Source of the DNA: Lytechinus pictus
Lineage: Eukaryota > Echinodermata > Echinoidea > Temnopleuroida > Toxopneustidae
Reading direction: 5' to 3'
DNA length: 64,000 nucleotides
Assembly (NCBI RefSeq): GCF_037042905.1
Contig: NC_087252.1
Location: 30,443,994-30,507,993, forward strand
Of the stretch, positions 11,611 to 24,955 are shown piece by piece. Under the pieces are notes generated by a model. The model was not told the origin of the DNA. It worked only from the letters and a program-made list of their open reading frames with translations, and made no database searches. Position 1 is the stretch's first letter. Each line of letters opens with the position of its first letter. Both the position numbers and the translations under genes were made by a program.

Positions 11611-12404
11611 AGAGTTTAGTTGCAAAAGGGGTTAGGTCCACTTTGGACCATTCCGAGAAAAAACATGTTTTTTATTCTCACTTATTGCAATATTCTTATG
11701 AGAAACTAAATTGTCATGATGTACTACCCTATTATGTGAACATAAAATTGGGTATAAAAGAAATCTACCTGTCTTCAATTTGTTTATATATATTTTTTTC
11801 AATAATTATCATTGTGGACCTAACCCCTTTTGCAAGCAAACTAAAATGAATTCAATCTCTTTTGATTAAAAAAGTGATTTTTCTTTGCCACTTTCATTCA
11901 TGTTTTCATTTGAATTTCAAATTTTCTTTGGTATCAGATTAGGAGATTTAGAGACAGAAAACAATAGAATTCATGAAAAATGGACCTGAACCCTTTTGAC
12001 AAATGAGTTATTCAGAAGAGTTTAGTCGCAACAGGGGCTAGGTCCACTCCAATATTTTTTTTTCAATTCTCCCATATTGCAATATTGTTATGCAAAACTG
12101 AATTTTCATGATACCCAACCATGAGAACTTAAAATTGGGTATAAAAGAAATCTACCTGTCTTCATTTTTGAAGATGTTCTTTTCCAAAAAAATTATGTGT
12201 GGACCTTACCCCTTTTGCAACTAAACTGAAATGGACCCTTTTGAAAAAAGTGATTTTCTTTGCCATTTTAGGTCACTTTTTAATAGGTATTTCAACTTTT
12301 CTTGGTATCATCTTACAGAGCTACTAAAAATATAGACTTTGAGAAAAAAAAAATCAAATTTGATGAAAATGGACCTAACCCATTTTGCAAGTGAGTTCTT
12401 CATA
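11611..12404. repeat. Compound repeat built from GGGGTTAGGTCCA end units
   Basis: TTGCAAAAGGGGTTAGGTCC (11619-11638) and its inverse CCTAACCCCTTTTGCAAGC (near 11820) bound one unit. Two further units follow with ends near 12020, 12210 and 12375. The same series occurs in reverse order and orientation at 44824-45446, and a single end piece is near 24138. No coding potential. Confidence 0.75.
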
Positions 12405-12411
12405 ATTCTAG

Positions 12412-12414
12412 TAT

Positions 12415-12465
<51 letters not shown>

Positions 12466-12481
12466 CATATATATATATATA
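12412..12481. repeat. (AT)n microsatellite
   Basis: Nearly pure TA dinucleotide run with a few A/T interruptions. Confidence 0.95.
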
Positions 12482-12824
12482 TGAGTGAAATGAATAAATG
12501 AGATGCGTGAAATATTGGCTCTAACGAGTGGAATATTTCTGGTATTCCATGTAATAAAGCCATCCAATATAGTTATTAACATCTATCCCATCCCCCCCCC
12601 CCAGAAAAAAAAAAATAATAATATATAAGATGGAGAAACGTGATTGAACAAGTCATATTACTTGCCAAATTATGGCATCATCACTAATATCATATTTAAG
12701 TCTTTGACATGTAGAGGTTGTTCGTTGTGTTTCATTGTGCTCTATGCTGCGCAACGAATCGATTTCATTGTACGCGTTGTGTGTTTCATGCATTTACGCA
12801 TGCGCACTATACCGTTAAAAGACA

Positions 12825-13394
12825 AGTCCACCCCAACAAAAATTGATTTGAAGAAAAAGAGACGAATTCAACGAGGATAACACTGAAAATTTCATCAAAG
12901 TTATGACATTTTAAAGTTTAGCTCAATTTCATAAAACAGATATTATGCACATCCTGGTCGGTATGCAAGTGAGGGAACTGATGACATTACTCACTCACTA
13001 TTTCTTTTGTATATTATAATAATTATGAAATATTCTAATTTTCTCCTCATTTTCCCATGAAATAAATTTTCATTCCACCGTGAACATGTGATATTACCAT
13101 TGTTATAATAATTTATTGTTCAGTTAAAGTTTGTCATTTATGTCAAATTGGTAAAAAACTAAATATTGTAAGATTCAAACAATAAACAATAAAATGAATA
13201 GTGAGTGATGAACATCATCGACTCTCTCATTTGCATGTCACTGAGTTATGAATTTAATTTTTTTTTTTTACTTCAAAATGTCATAACTTTCTTATTTTAC
13301 ATCCGATTTCGGTTATTTTTTAGCATTATGCTCGTTTGATTTTTCCCTCTTTATTCAAGTCAATTTTTTTTCTTGGGTGGACTTGACCTTTAAA
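12825..13394. mobile_element. MITE-like element, AAGTCCACC family, copy 1
   Basis: Ends read TTAAAAGACAAGTCCACCCC and GGGTGGACTTGACCTTTAAA, an imperfect terminal inverted repeat. Copies 2 and 3 are at 32046-32657 and 37161-37770. Shared interior motifs include ACTGAAAATTTCATCAAA, the TCACTCACTATTTCTTTTGT block and its inverse. About 570-610 bases, non-coding. Confidence 0.85.
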
Positions 13395-13682
13395 TACGGT
13401 ATCTTATTAAATGGCAAGTTTTGTACAGGAACCTATTGGATATTTGTCGGATTACGGTCATTTTAGGGATACGCTTTGGTATTAAGCAGACAATTCATGC
13501 AGACCAAAATACGCGTTTTTAATGTTTCGCTTAAACACTCTAAACACTCAAAATAGATGATAAAAGGACTGGTACTAACATACGAAAGCCGCAAGTTGGC
13601 ATGAAGTCATTAGCCAACATGTTGCATATTCAAGACAATGGCCATGCTCTCAAATAATTGAGAGCAATTATTTTGATAACAC

Positions 13683-13920
13683 TTTGATGACATATTCAAC
13701 TTTTGCCCAGGGAATTTTACTCTCTCTCTCTTTTCTGCCCGGAATACCCCTTTAATAGGGAGTCACCACGGAGCGTCATATCAAAGGGATTTTATAGACC
13801 GAAGATAACAGTAATAAATGAAGTCAAGTCGAATAAGCAAAACTTGTTTAAATCAAGTGTATAAAATAGCATTTTGCAATGATGATCGTATACAAAACAG
13901 TTGGTGAACTTACTTTTTAT
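13683..13920 (+). repeat. Segment duplicated from the gene B intron at 34141-35521
   Basis: Three blocks here match three blocks in the gene B intron in the same order: TTTGATGACATATTCA (13683 vs 34141), CCCCTTTAATA...AGCGTCATAT (about 13747 vs 34787) and TTTGCAATGATGATC followed by ATACAAAACA (about 13874 vs 35472). In gene B the blocks are separated by an (AT)n run and by the fold-back element at 34854-34993, so this copy keeps the older, shorter arrangement. No CCP exon follows here. Confidence 0.7.
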
Positions 13921-15366
13921 ATTCCGCAAAGCGGGGAAAATAATTCAAAAGTTTGATCAAGAAGGTCAAGATCTATATACAAATATTGTTTTGCGGAATT
14001 TTAATCATGTAAATTACCATAGTTCATCGGCTAGTTAATCGCCCCCTCTTTGTTTCTGATGGTTTTTCTTGCGATCGTTTCACGACTTGTATTAACACAT
14101 ATTGCATGCGTTCGATTTTAGGTTGTTAGACCAGATCATGCAAACAACGATTGTTAAAACAGTTATCTAAATAGCTTGGACAAGATGATATCATTCGATG
14201 TTTGTTTTGATGGCTTACTTAACCTGTAAACGAACATTCGCGTGATCTCTTTAAGTTTATATAATATTTAAACGATGTATTTACTAGTCCGTCGGCTATG
14301 TTTATGTCAGGGTAAATCAAGTTCAACAAATCTTTACATATGCCTGTTTCCTGGTGTCAAAATAGACCCTTATTGTACACAACAAACAAATCCGCCTATC
14401 ATTGCACATAAAAAGCTCCGCAAACATTGTATAAAATGTTAATTTATTCAAAGTTAGCACTTGTAAAAAAAGTTCAGGGTGATTAACCACTGAACCAGTA
14501 AATTATGTATTTTCATTTACAAATTCTTCGAGGAAGTTTAAATGACTAAACTGGTAAATATAGAGCAGCTGAAAATGTTCTTCCTCTCTTCAGAGGCAGC
14601 GGAGCGAATTTGAAAGTGGGGGGGGGACAGGGAAATGGCACATTTTCACTCGAAAAGGGCACTATTTTATAACAAAGGAAACAAAAAGAAGACTATTCTA
14701 CAGATGTGTAATGAGTAAAAAAAAAAGATTGTGGTGGCCCGATATGTCGTATCACGTACGATTTATAAGAAGCTGCGAGCGAGCACAAATCTTAACACTT
14801 TTAAACGAAAATGCAATTTTGTGATAGATTTTGACACGTAAACATTTTGAATAATTTTTTTCAAAAAAAAGTACCATATTTCACCCTTCTCTCTTTCCTT
14901 TTCTCTTTTTTTCTTGGTTGTGATTTTTTTGGGGGGAGAGCCCCCTTCATCTCTACGCCACTGTTTATCTACCTCACTCATATGACTCATGAAACGTAAG
15001 GCACATAGGACTATTCGTACAATTTTTGTTTTTCTTCATAAAAGGTAACGAAAATGGGAATATTGTTGTCTTATTTCAAAGGGGCGCTCGTTAACACATA
15101 AAACGGGTCCTTCTTAGGGGTACAGATCATGTTCGTCAGCGGCCTTTTTTGGGTAAAAGGGGGCACTGATACGAGACTGACAGGGCACTAACAAAAAGGC
15201 AATGGGGGAACTTGCTCACACACAAAACGAGTCGTTTTCAGGTGTAAGGGGCGCAGTACACGTTCCCGATAGGCATTTTTCTTGCATAAAAGGGCACTTT
15301 TTTCAGTGCTATAAACAATGGTGGCACTGTGCACCCTGGCCTCCCAGAATCACTGCCCCTGCCTCT
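13921..15366. other. Intergenic DNA, decayed repeat, no gene
   Basis: About 14597-15358 looks like a decayed element: a G-run near 14620, repeated GGGCACT/GGCACT phrases, and a C-rich stretch near 15330-15360. No frame with domain content was found. Confidence 0.4.
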
Positions 15367-15415
15367 CTTTATCCATCCTCTCTCTCTCTCACACACGCAC
15401 ACACCCCCTATCTCT

Positions 15416-15474
<59 letters not shown>

Positions 15475-15534
15475 AGGGTGTGTGTGTGTATACATATATA
15501 TCGTTTCCTCTCTCTCTCTCTCTCTCTCTCTTTG
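15367..15534. repeat. Microsatellite cluster (CT)n, (AT)n, (GT)n
   Basis: CT runs at about 15373-15390 and 15507-15531 flank an (AT)n run (15417-15461) and a GT run to about 15490. It lies about 240 bases upstream of the gene B start codon. Confidence 0.95.
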
Positions 15535-15769
15535 GTCATGCATTAAGACGATGATCGCGAGCAGAAGTTTGCGTGGTATTGATGCTTTTAGCCTAAAAGG
15601 TTGCGCGAAGAGCAAAGTCCTTTGATTTATCGAGATATTTAATAATTTGTAAGTTTACAATGCTATTAATAGTTTTTATGATACTAATAACACACCCAGT
15701 TTGTTTCCTTGTTGACCAGCTCATATATTGAATAATGCCAGCTCCCAAGGTCATTCGTAGAGTGGAAAT

Positions 15770-15824
15770 ATGGATAGATGCATGCAGCTCCTTCTTGTGA
15801 TTGTTGCCGGCGCACTTACCTTCG
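15770..15824 (+). CDS. Gene B exon 1: signal peptide
   Basis: ATG at 15770 opens [18 protein letters not shown], then a split Ala/Gly codon at a GTACGT donor (15825). It has the polar start, hydrophobic core and small residues expected of a secretory signal; cleavage probably falls just after the junction, near ALTFA-G. A second in-frame Met at 15782 would give an equally good signal. The phase-1 end joins the next exon in frame. Confidence 0.8.
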
Positions 15825-18800
15825 GTACGTATCCCATACTCATTTGTATCACAGTACTTTAATATATACTATTGATTATGTGTGTAGGATGAAGATAATT
15901 GATAATAGCAGAAATGATAGTATTGATAAAAACAATAATGAACAATAACCACACAAATTATTGAAAACGATGAAAATAGCAGCAATAATGATTCTAGCAT
16001 GATGATGACGATGATGGTTATAATAATAATAATATCCATAATTTGCTTATTTCATAACCGATTTGATGAAACGTTTTTTAAATTGTTCCTCTCATTTTAC
16101 TCTTTCCAATAAAATTGCTTTTCATCTTGGGTTTTGGTTTCATTTAACATAATTCCTCGACAGCTTTGTCACACACAATGATCTTTACTGCTCTTGTACA
16201 AACTACGTGGTTACCGTTTTATTTTTCAAACTGACGTTTTTGGGCTAGAAAACGATATTAACAAAGGAGGTTCTTTAAGAAAAGTTAATTTGTAATAATA
16301 TCAATAATTGTGTAACATGTCATACAAAAGTGAAATTCGGAGAATATGTGCATCTACTGTATGGATATGTTTGATGTTAAGAACAAATAGCCATCTTTAC
16401 AACTTGTCAGTGAAAAGAAAGTCATTTGTCCGACTGGTTAAAATCAAGTATCAATAAAACTAGATGCATCTATTTAAAAAAATGGAAAAGAAATAAATCT
16501 TTAACACGAACCCATATTACTGACGAATCTTATAATAATAATCTAATTAACAACGCCCATATTCATATTTATATCGACAATAAACATATCGAATTAAGTG
16601 ATTTCATTAACTGTGTAGGTGTCATATTGGATAATCTTTTGAGTTTTAAATACCATATGATCAATGTTTTACATAAGATAAGTAGGAATACCAATTTGAT
16701 TTACAAACTTAAGCAGTGTTTGCTTCATATTAAATCTGATAACTCTATACCATTCCATAATTTTCCCTTATCTAATTTAAGATATTGCAATATTGTCTGG
16801 ACTACCAATGTAACCTTTTATGAATTAGACTCAATATTCAAAATTCAAAAGAAATGTTTAAGAATAATTACCAATTCCCATTACCTAGCAACATCCGCAC
16901 CTTTATTTAAGAAAATATCCTTACTTAACATATACGATATTAATAAGCATGAACTCCTTTTTCAGACCTGTTCCAATACAATAATCAAGTTCATAATTAT
17001 AATACCCGTTCTTCCAATTAATTTTATTTATGGTCTATCAAGTCTAGTCACAGAATTTAATTAATTGAGTTATGTGGGTCCCAAACAATTGAATGAGATT
17101 CTCCAAATAATAACCATTTCATAATTTATATCTTCATTTAGAAAACAGTATGGAAATTTATAGTAAATGATTATTAAGTTTCACAGTTGATATCAATGCA
17201 TTACTCGTACGGTATTTACCCCACCCCCTTTAACTCGTATTTTGTGTACTCTTTATTTCCTTTTTTCCTGCATTGACTTTAATATAATGATTTGAGTTTG
17301 TTTTTATTAATATTGTTGTGTTTTTATAATGTTCTGGAGAAACAGCCTTTACAGGTTTCTCATAAACTTCATGGAAAGCCACACAATTTATCATATTATC
17401 TAATCACAATATTTGATGTTTCTTTGTATTTTATCGTATTTGCGAAAATAAAGATTGAATTGAATTATTTTGACCGTTACTCAGCAATTACGTATTTTCT
17501 TCCAGTGCCATTTGGCACATATTTTTTTTTATTTATACATACAAACAATTTGGCGGTAATATCGTTAGATGCTTTTCGAACTAGGTTTGCGATCGTTACC
17601 ACAAAAGGTATTTATCTTTAATGCAAGGAATAGGCTACGCCATGGAGTATTAATAACAAATTACGACTAATATACAAATTATATTAAAATCATGATCAAG
17701 TACGTTTTACTATCAAAGCGTACCATTAAAATACACATCTTCGTTTGAACTTATGTGATAAATCATGGTACACTGCAAAAACTCCGGTGTTGATCTAACA
17801 CCAGCCCGGAATCTATATATGCCCACACCAGAGAAGTATTGAAACAACACCGGCTTGGAATCAAACCGATGCTGCTTTAGTACTAATTGGTGTTGTATAT
17901 TGTATATCAGGTGTATATTCTTTATATTTAGTTTATTTGAATGTTTATGTCATTTATATTTTCTTTATTGAAATTATTGCATTGTAATTTTGTTGGAAAA
18001 ATGAATAAATAAATGAATGAATAAAAAAAAACACTTATCTGGTGTTAGACCAAATCGAAACTGGTGTTGTTTAATACTTTTCTGGTGTGGATATATTATA
18101 GATTCCGTGCTGATGTTAAATCAACACCATAGTTTTTGCAGTGTAATGTTTACAGTTTTTGCTGACTCAAGTCTTGCTTAGACATTTTGTTTTCAATTAC
18201 TATCGTGATCATGCTCACATCCTCATTTCATGTATTTGCCTTAGCTGGTGTGAATTCAGAATGCCTTTCGCCGAACGCTACCTGTTCAAACTGTACCTCC
18301 AGCCCCGGCCTCAACGATGTAGACTCCTACCCTGCCAATTCTTACATAACATGGATGTGCAATGATGGATTTGCAATGGGTGGTGATGCTGACGCCGTCG
18401 TTTGGGTTTGCGCAGAAGATGGGGAGTGGCTGGGTGACGAACCTAATTGCACATGTAACTATTTTGTTTTCATTATTTTTTTATAGAAACCATTAACTTT
18501 CAGTTGGCAAGAATAATAAACGCAACGCATTGCTTCCAGGATATATACATGTATATAAAGCATGTAAAATCATAGTTCCCATGGTCGATAAAGGTCCTGA
18601 TAGATCTACAAATACTGAAATGGAATGTGCAAAATCATTACGATTAAAACACACATAAATGTTTGAAAGTATATATTTATTGTTAAGTTCCGTGGACACT
18701 TATTTGTGATTGGGATCACATCATAAGCAGACAGAATATTATCATATTATAATGTTTTAATGACCCATATGAACTGTTTCTCAAGCTTTAAATTGATGAA

Positions 18801-21800
18801 TAGCACACGCTGAGGGGCAATTCATTTGCAGAGATAATGGTCTTTACCAGTGTTTAGATTTTTCCCCCGGAAAAATATCCTTTTAACCCCCCTCCCCGTT
18901 TGGTCTTCGCGTAGCCCTTTTTTATTGGGAAATCAGAAGTTAATTGGCTAATGGAACTTCGCAGCCGTATATGAATTACAATGAAAGGGGATTTCCTGGG
19001 TCTTTGGAACTCTCTTCCCAAAATAAGCATAGTTTTAAGTTATCAATAGTTTTTTGTTAATAGCAATTGATTACATATGATACAAGCCAAACGCGGGCTG
19101 CAATTACATCAGAACTAATTTTGAAACCTTTGTTTTGAAAACGTTATGACTTAATATCCATTAAACTTACTTTTCTTCTGTTTCAGTATTTTCCTTTATG
19201 TTTAATGGTTTTGATTGTTTATGCTTCATAACGACAAATCATTCCTGGGAATGGTTTTTTGGTGAGGATGCTGAAGTAAATTTGACAAGGAAAAAAAAGT
19301 GTTTTCATTCCTAATTGAAAGGCGTTTTGGTCCCTGGAAATTTGATTGATGGAATGCAAAATAAAATAAAGAGTGAGGGATGTCACCGACTCATTCATTT
19401 ATGATGTGCATTATGGGCAAACCAAAAAACAGTCAAAGATACAATATTTCAAAATATCAGAATTTGTGTCATTCCACTTCCGATTTAGATTTAATTTTTT
19501 GAAGCATTATTAGTTTTTTTGGCTTTTGTCTCCTATATAATTCGAATCAGTTTAGATTAAGGTAAACTTAACATTTGACTACGACAATCTCAACTGTATA
19601 TAATTGTTCTCCATACATATGTCAATTTTTGAATCTTTTGATCAATAGCTTCAATATTTTGTACAAATCTAAAATATTACTTATCAATATTCGATTTTAC
19701 TTCAATTGTTTTTTTTTTCTTAGTAGACCTTTCCCTTTTAATCATATTTTTTTTTTCTGAATGCAGTCATCACGTGTCCCAGCCCTCCTGTCCCGGCCAA
19801 TGGCGATATTGAGAACGGGACTCAAAGGGACTTCTACACACCCGGTGACGTGATCCAATATACATGCAATGCAAATTATTACTCAAATAACACAGACCTA
19901 ACCAGCACGTGCCTTCCAAGCGGTTCTTGGTCCAATGTGGAACCATACTGCTCAAGTAAGCAATTATGACTCGGTGACTATACAATGCGTATAAAAAAAA
20001 TCACTTAGAATTGATCCCTTGAAATTATATATTTGTAACATCCTGAAGCCTTTCTCCGAGTTTATACATTGGTACAGATCCCTTTAAGCGAATGATGATA
20101 TAACTGCTCCCTCACAAAAAAAAAATAATAATAACTTTCCGTTTGAATGAGCTTCAATTACTTTAAAAAGTTCGTAAAAAATGACGTGCATATAACTCAA
20201 AAATAGTTATATGGATAAAAGAAGACGTTAAACACGAAGAGCACATGAACTTTAGCTAAAAAAATTGATTTGAAGATAGTTCTTACCTTTCCAACGTGTT
20301 TCGGTGCCCAAAACACTTTGTCAAGCGACAAAGCACCCCCACCCTCACACACCTAGGGCATCGTCATGATCGTGATGATGTTTTCTTTACACCTAGCAGT
20401 GATTATTATACCTAGGAAAAAGTGTGGGAAAACGAGTATTAAATGAAATATGAAATATAAATTTACCTTAAATGATGAAAACCTGGTAAAAACTGCTCAA
20501 GATGCCTGAAACAAAACTTTTGTTTATATTTAGTTATGTCCTCAAATCCAGCTCGCACAAAAGAAAGGTTAGGATTCTGTGCACCTAGAATTTAAAAGTT
20601 GATTCGAGTGGCAAATGTCATACAAAATGTCAAAATATAGCTAATTTAACAGCTATATTTTGACATTTTGTTTTATTTCAATTGGCTGAAAATGCCAAAG
20701 CAAAATATGAGAAATGTCCCGCACGGCCAGTTTGTTTTCGCCTTAACACAGTTTGAAAATTATTATTTCAGCTTAGCAGGGGCGGCGTAACAGGGAGGGG
20801 GGGGGCAGGGGGCACTTGCCCCTCCCCCCAAATAAAAATCCCAGTAGGAAAAGAAATGTTTCTTTTCAAAATAGAAAGATGCTTTTTTTTTCAAAATTAT
20901 AGGTGCTCTTTTTCAAAATAAAACACCTTGTTTGAAAAAAAAACACAACACATGTTAGGTTTAGAATATCACACACTTTTTCTCTCTCGCTTTGCGCTCG
21001 CATCAATTATTGTTTAGTATGGTACTCATTCTGTTCTTGGTTATCAAAATTGCTTAGAATGTCCAGTTTATAGGTTGGAATATCACACATTTTCAGCTCG
21101 CGCTTCGAGCTCGCATCAACTTTTGCATCAACGTTTGTTAAGCAAGGTACTCATTCTGTTCTTGTTGGTTACAAAGAGTGCTTCGAATGTCAAGTTTTCA
21201 GGTTGAAATATCAAATATTTTAAGCTCGCGCTTCGCGCTCGCATTATGCGATAGGTGAAATATATATCCTATTCATTAGGCACTAAATGCAGTCCTGACT
21301 AGCTTCTTTTTGGTCAGTATATTAAAATTTCAGCTTGCGCGTCGCACTTGCGTCAATTCTTTAGTTGGATACACATCTTTATCATGATATATGTTTAATT
21401 TTCAGGTCTTATTAGTACATGAAACGTCAACAAATTGAGCTCGCGATTTGTGCTCGCTACATCTTGTAAGAATGTCCATTAACTTTAATTTGCGCGATAA
21501 TTGTCCAAAAAGCGAGATTCAAAACTTCACATTTTATTTTTGTTTAAATCTAAATATTTTGTGCGTCCCACAAAAAAACGAAACCGAGATATAGCGATGA
21601 TTTATCATAGCTTAATCATAAATACAATATATAGACAAATGGCCTACCAATGTAAAGTCTAAAATTTCCTCTTTCATCTAAAATTAAGTTTACTTAGATT
21701 ATTCCTTATTCACGCATGAGTGAGCAAAAACAATTAGAAGAAAGGATACCAAAAACTCATTTGGCTGGGGGTATCTGAATTTCAAAAAGAAAATCACATG

Positions 21801-23452
21801 CCGAAAATTTTCAATATCTGCTCTTTTATTTGATACCCTAATCACAGTGGTCAAGAAGTAAAAAATATTGAATGTATTTCCATAATTTCAATAGATATAT
21901 GTGGTTTCACCGGTTTCCCACAAAAGCAATTGCACGGTTAACAAAAGACGTAATGCATAGCTGATCATCAATAAAACGGAGTGTCGAGTGAGTTTGAACG
22001 GTAGCCTGTAAAACCTCTACATTTTATGAAATAATTGAAATTAAAGCCTTATTTCCACTAACCAGAGCTTTTATATTTCTTGACCATTTTCTTTTTTTTA
22101 GGTGTAATATTAGAAACAGATATTGACATTTTTAAAATGTGGTTTTATTTTTGAAACCCAGATACATCCCGCCAAGTGACTTTTTGGTTCCCCTCTTCAA
22201 ATTGTTTTTAACTCACTAATGCGTGAATGAGAAAAAATCTAAGTAATTCCAGATGAAAGAAGAGATTCTAAGCTTGGCAATGGTAGGTCATTTGTATGTT
22301 GCATTTGTGATTAGGTTACGATAAATCATCAATAAATCTCGGTTTCGTATTTTTGCGGGACGCACTGAATATTTTATCAATCAGAAATTACCTCAAAAGG
22401 GTTTTTTTCAAGTTGATTACTATAACACAACTGCTTTACGCAGATGATAATCTCATTGTGAAATTATCCGTTCGCATCTTAATGCCAATTTTTAACATAT
22501 TAAATGCCTTTTTTATTGATACGTCCCCCCCCCCCCTAAACAAAAATACGTTCCACCGACCCTGGTAAACAGATTTCTGCGAGTTTTACACAACAGGAAA
22601 GTGATCACTAAAGTGTAAAATTTTGTCAAAATATTTACTTTCATTTGACAGATGAGACCCAAACCTAATTAGGTGTAAAAAGTATTCCCATGTTGAATCT
22701 TTTTCAATTCGCAGGACTTTTACAGAGTGTATTTTTTTATTGATATACACTGTATATTTAGCACAACCATGATGTTATATACTATTACGTAATCAATTAC
22801 TTTGACCATGAATCTCATTTGACATAAGAAAAGTCACCTCAACGGACTCATTATGTTTTTATTCTTCTATTCTGCGTTCTGATCTTTGTTTTGCTTAGCA
22901 TTGTCATTATTGTCAAGTCTTGAGTCAAAGTATTTAATTATTTATCTATTCATTCGCTTATTTCTTGCTCAAATCTTATGATTAAACAAGCATCTTTATC
23001 ATGTTTATACTCAATCTTAGTGAAATAAAAAATAGAGGCCAAATTGTTTTCCCCTTACCGACAGTTGACATATGGGTTAATTAATTACCCTTGTACCCCT
23101 GTTGAATACACACACGCACACCCTCACACACACACCCCCACACACACACACATATATATACACATATATGTATATATGTATATATATATATATTTATATT
23201 TGAATGAGAGGATGCTATAGATACAGCGAGAATAACCAATGAGACGTAGCCGGGGTTCAGTTCATCAAGTTTAATCACGAGCTTTCGGCCATAATTGGGC
23301 CTTCTTCAGGTATCTGAGGTACAAAAGAAACAATTGGCCAAAAATAAAATCATGCGTGGCTCTTGTGTTTTTTGTCAAGTATAGACATGTTTTGTTGTTT
23401 TTTCCCTTTTCAAATACTTCCAAATGTCATATATATATATATATATATATAA

Positions 23453-23499
<47 letters not shown>

Positions 23500-24910
23500 C
23501 GGCAAGTGTTTGAAAACATGTCTATACTTGAAAAAAAATAGCCACGCGTGTTTTTTTTCTTATTATTTTTATTATGAATTCGTGTGAATATCTTTGTTTA
23601 ACTTTATTGAAAATTGAGATCGTTAAAACATTTATCACACATGTACTTTTGAACATTGACTCGAAAGAGACGTATAGCATGTAACAATGTTACTAAATTA
23701 CGATATACCTCCTTGCTAGTAAAATGAGTAGCCATAGGTTGCTAATCATAATAAAAATATAGCCGAACCAGACGTATGTACTATTTCAACATTTATGAAT
23801 CATGTGATGATGCATTGGTTGATAACGAGTGAGCAATTTTGGTTCATGTGTGTGCCAAAATTCAGTTTGAACAGAATTAACAATCGCACAATTGCCAAGA
23901 TAACACACACACCTACCCCATACCATACACGCGTGAATAATGTAGGGTACAATTTGTTTCCTAAAGGGAAAGAAAAACAAGAAAATTGAGAGAAATAAAA
24001 CAAAAAATGAAGACCACTAGATTTTGTTTTTCTAAACGTCATTTTACATTTACACGGTAGTGTTTTATGCTATGGTGAGTTGATTAAATTTAGAAACACT
24101 GCAGTATAGGTTTATTTTTGTGTTTGTTCAGAATGGCCGTAAGTGGACCTAACCTCTTTTGGAAATGAACTCTCCATGATTCATTCAATACTATTACGAC
24201 TCCCTTTTTTCGTATGAACTACCCAGTCATCCACTGACTGGTATCATTCTGTCTCTGAGTGCGACAATCAGGAGCAAAGATCATAGAACATGTTTTTTTT
24301 CTACGATTGATTGCTTTGAATACAATGTATAACCAATCGTGAAAATCAGGCGTGCGATTAATCACAACCCTTTGTGTCGCAGGACCCAGTTTGTCATCTT
24401 GCCTCGAGATAAAACAAGTAATTAAAATGGAATACTGTATACTCTTTCCTTGGTGTCCCGTTAACCTTTTACAGTTATGGAGCGCTCTGATAGTCTGCAC
24501 TCCGTCCTGCGACAAAATCTCAATTTATTTTAAATGGTTGTCATCTGTAACATCTCTAATGCACGCACATTCCTAAACACAATAGGTGCTTTCAAGATTA
24601 TAGTTAAACCAGGGTTAACTTAGACCACACTTTAAATAGAGTGTCCGTTGCTAACTTTGTTTTGGTTTTCTTATTCCGTTGCCAAAAAAGGGTATTAAAA
24701 CTTTATGAAAAGGGAAGATTGTTAAAGTACCAAAATATGAATTCAAATTAATCAATTAATAAAAGTTATGAATATGGAATAAATATTATGAAGCCCAGCA
24801 TTCCATAAAAGCGCGGTTTAAAATTACAGGATTAAACCTAGGTTTAATTATCAGAATACCAGTCAACGTATTTTATGACTGTCATTAGAAATTATCTCGA
24901 CTCTCTCTCG

Positions 24911-24955
<45 letters not shown>

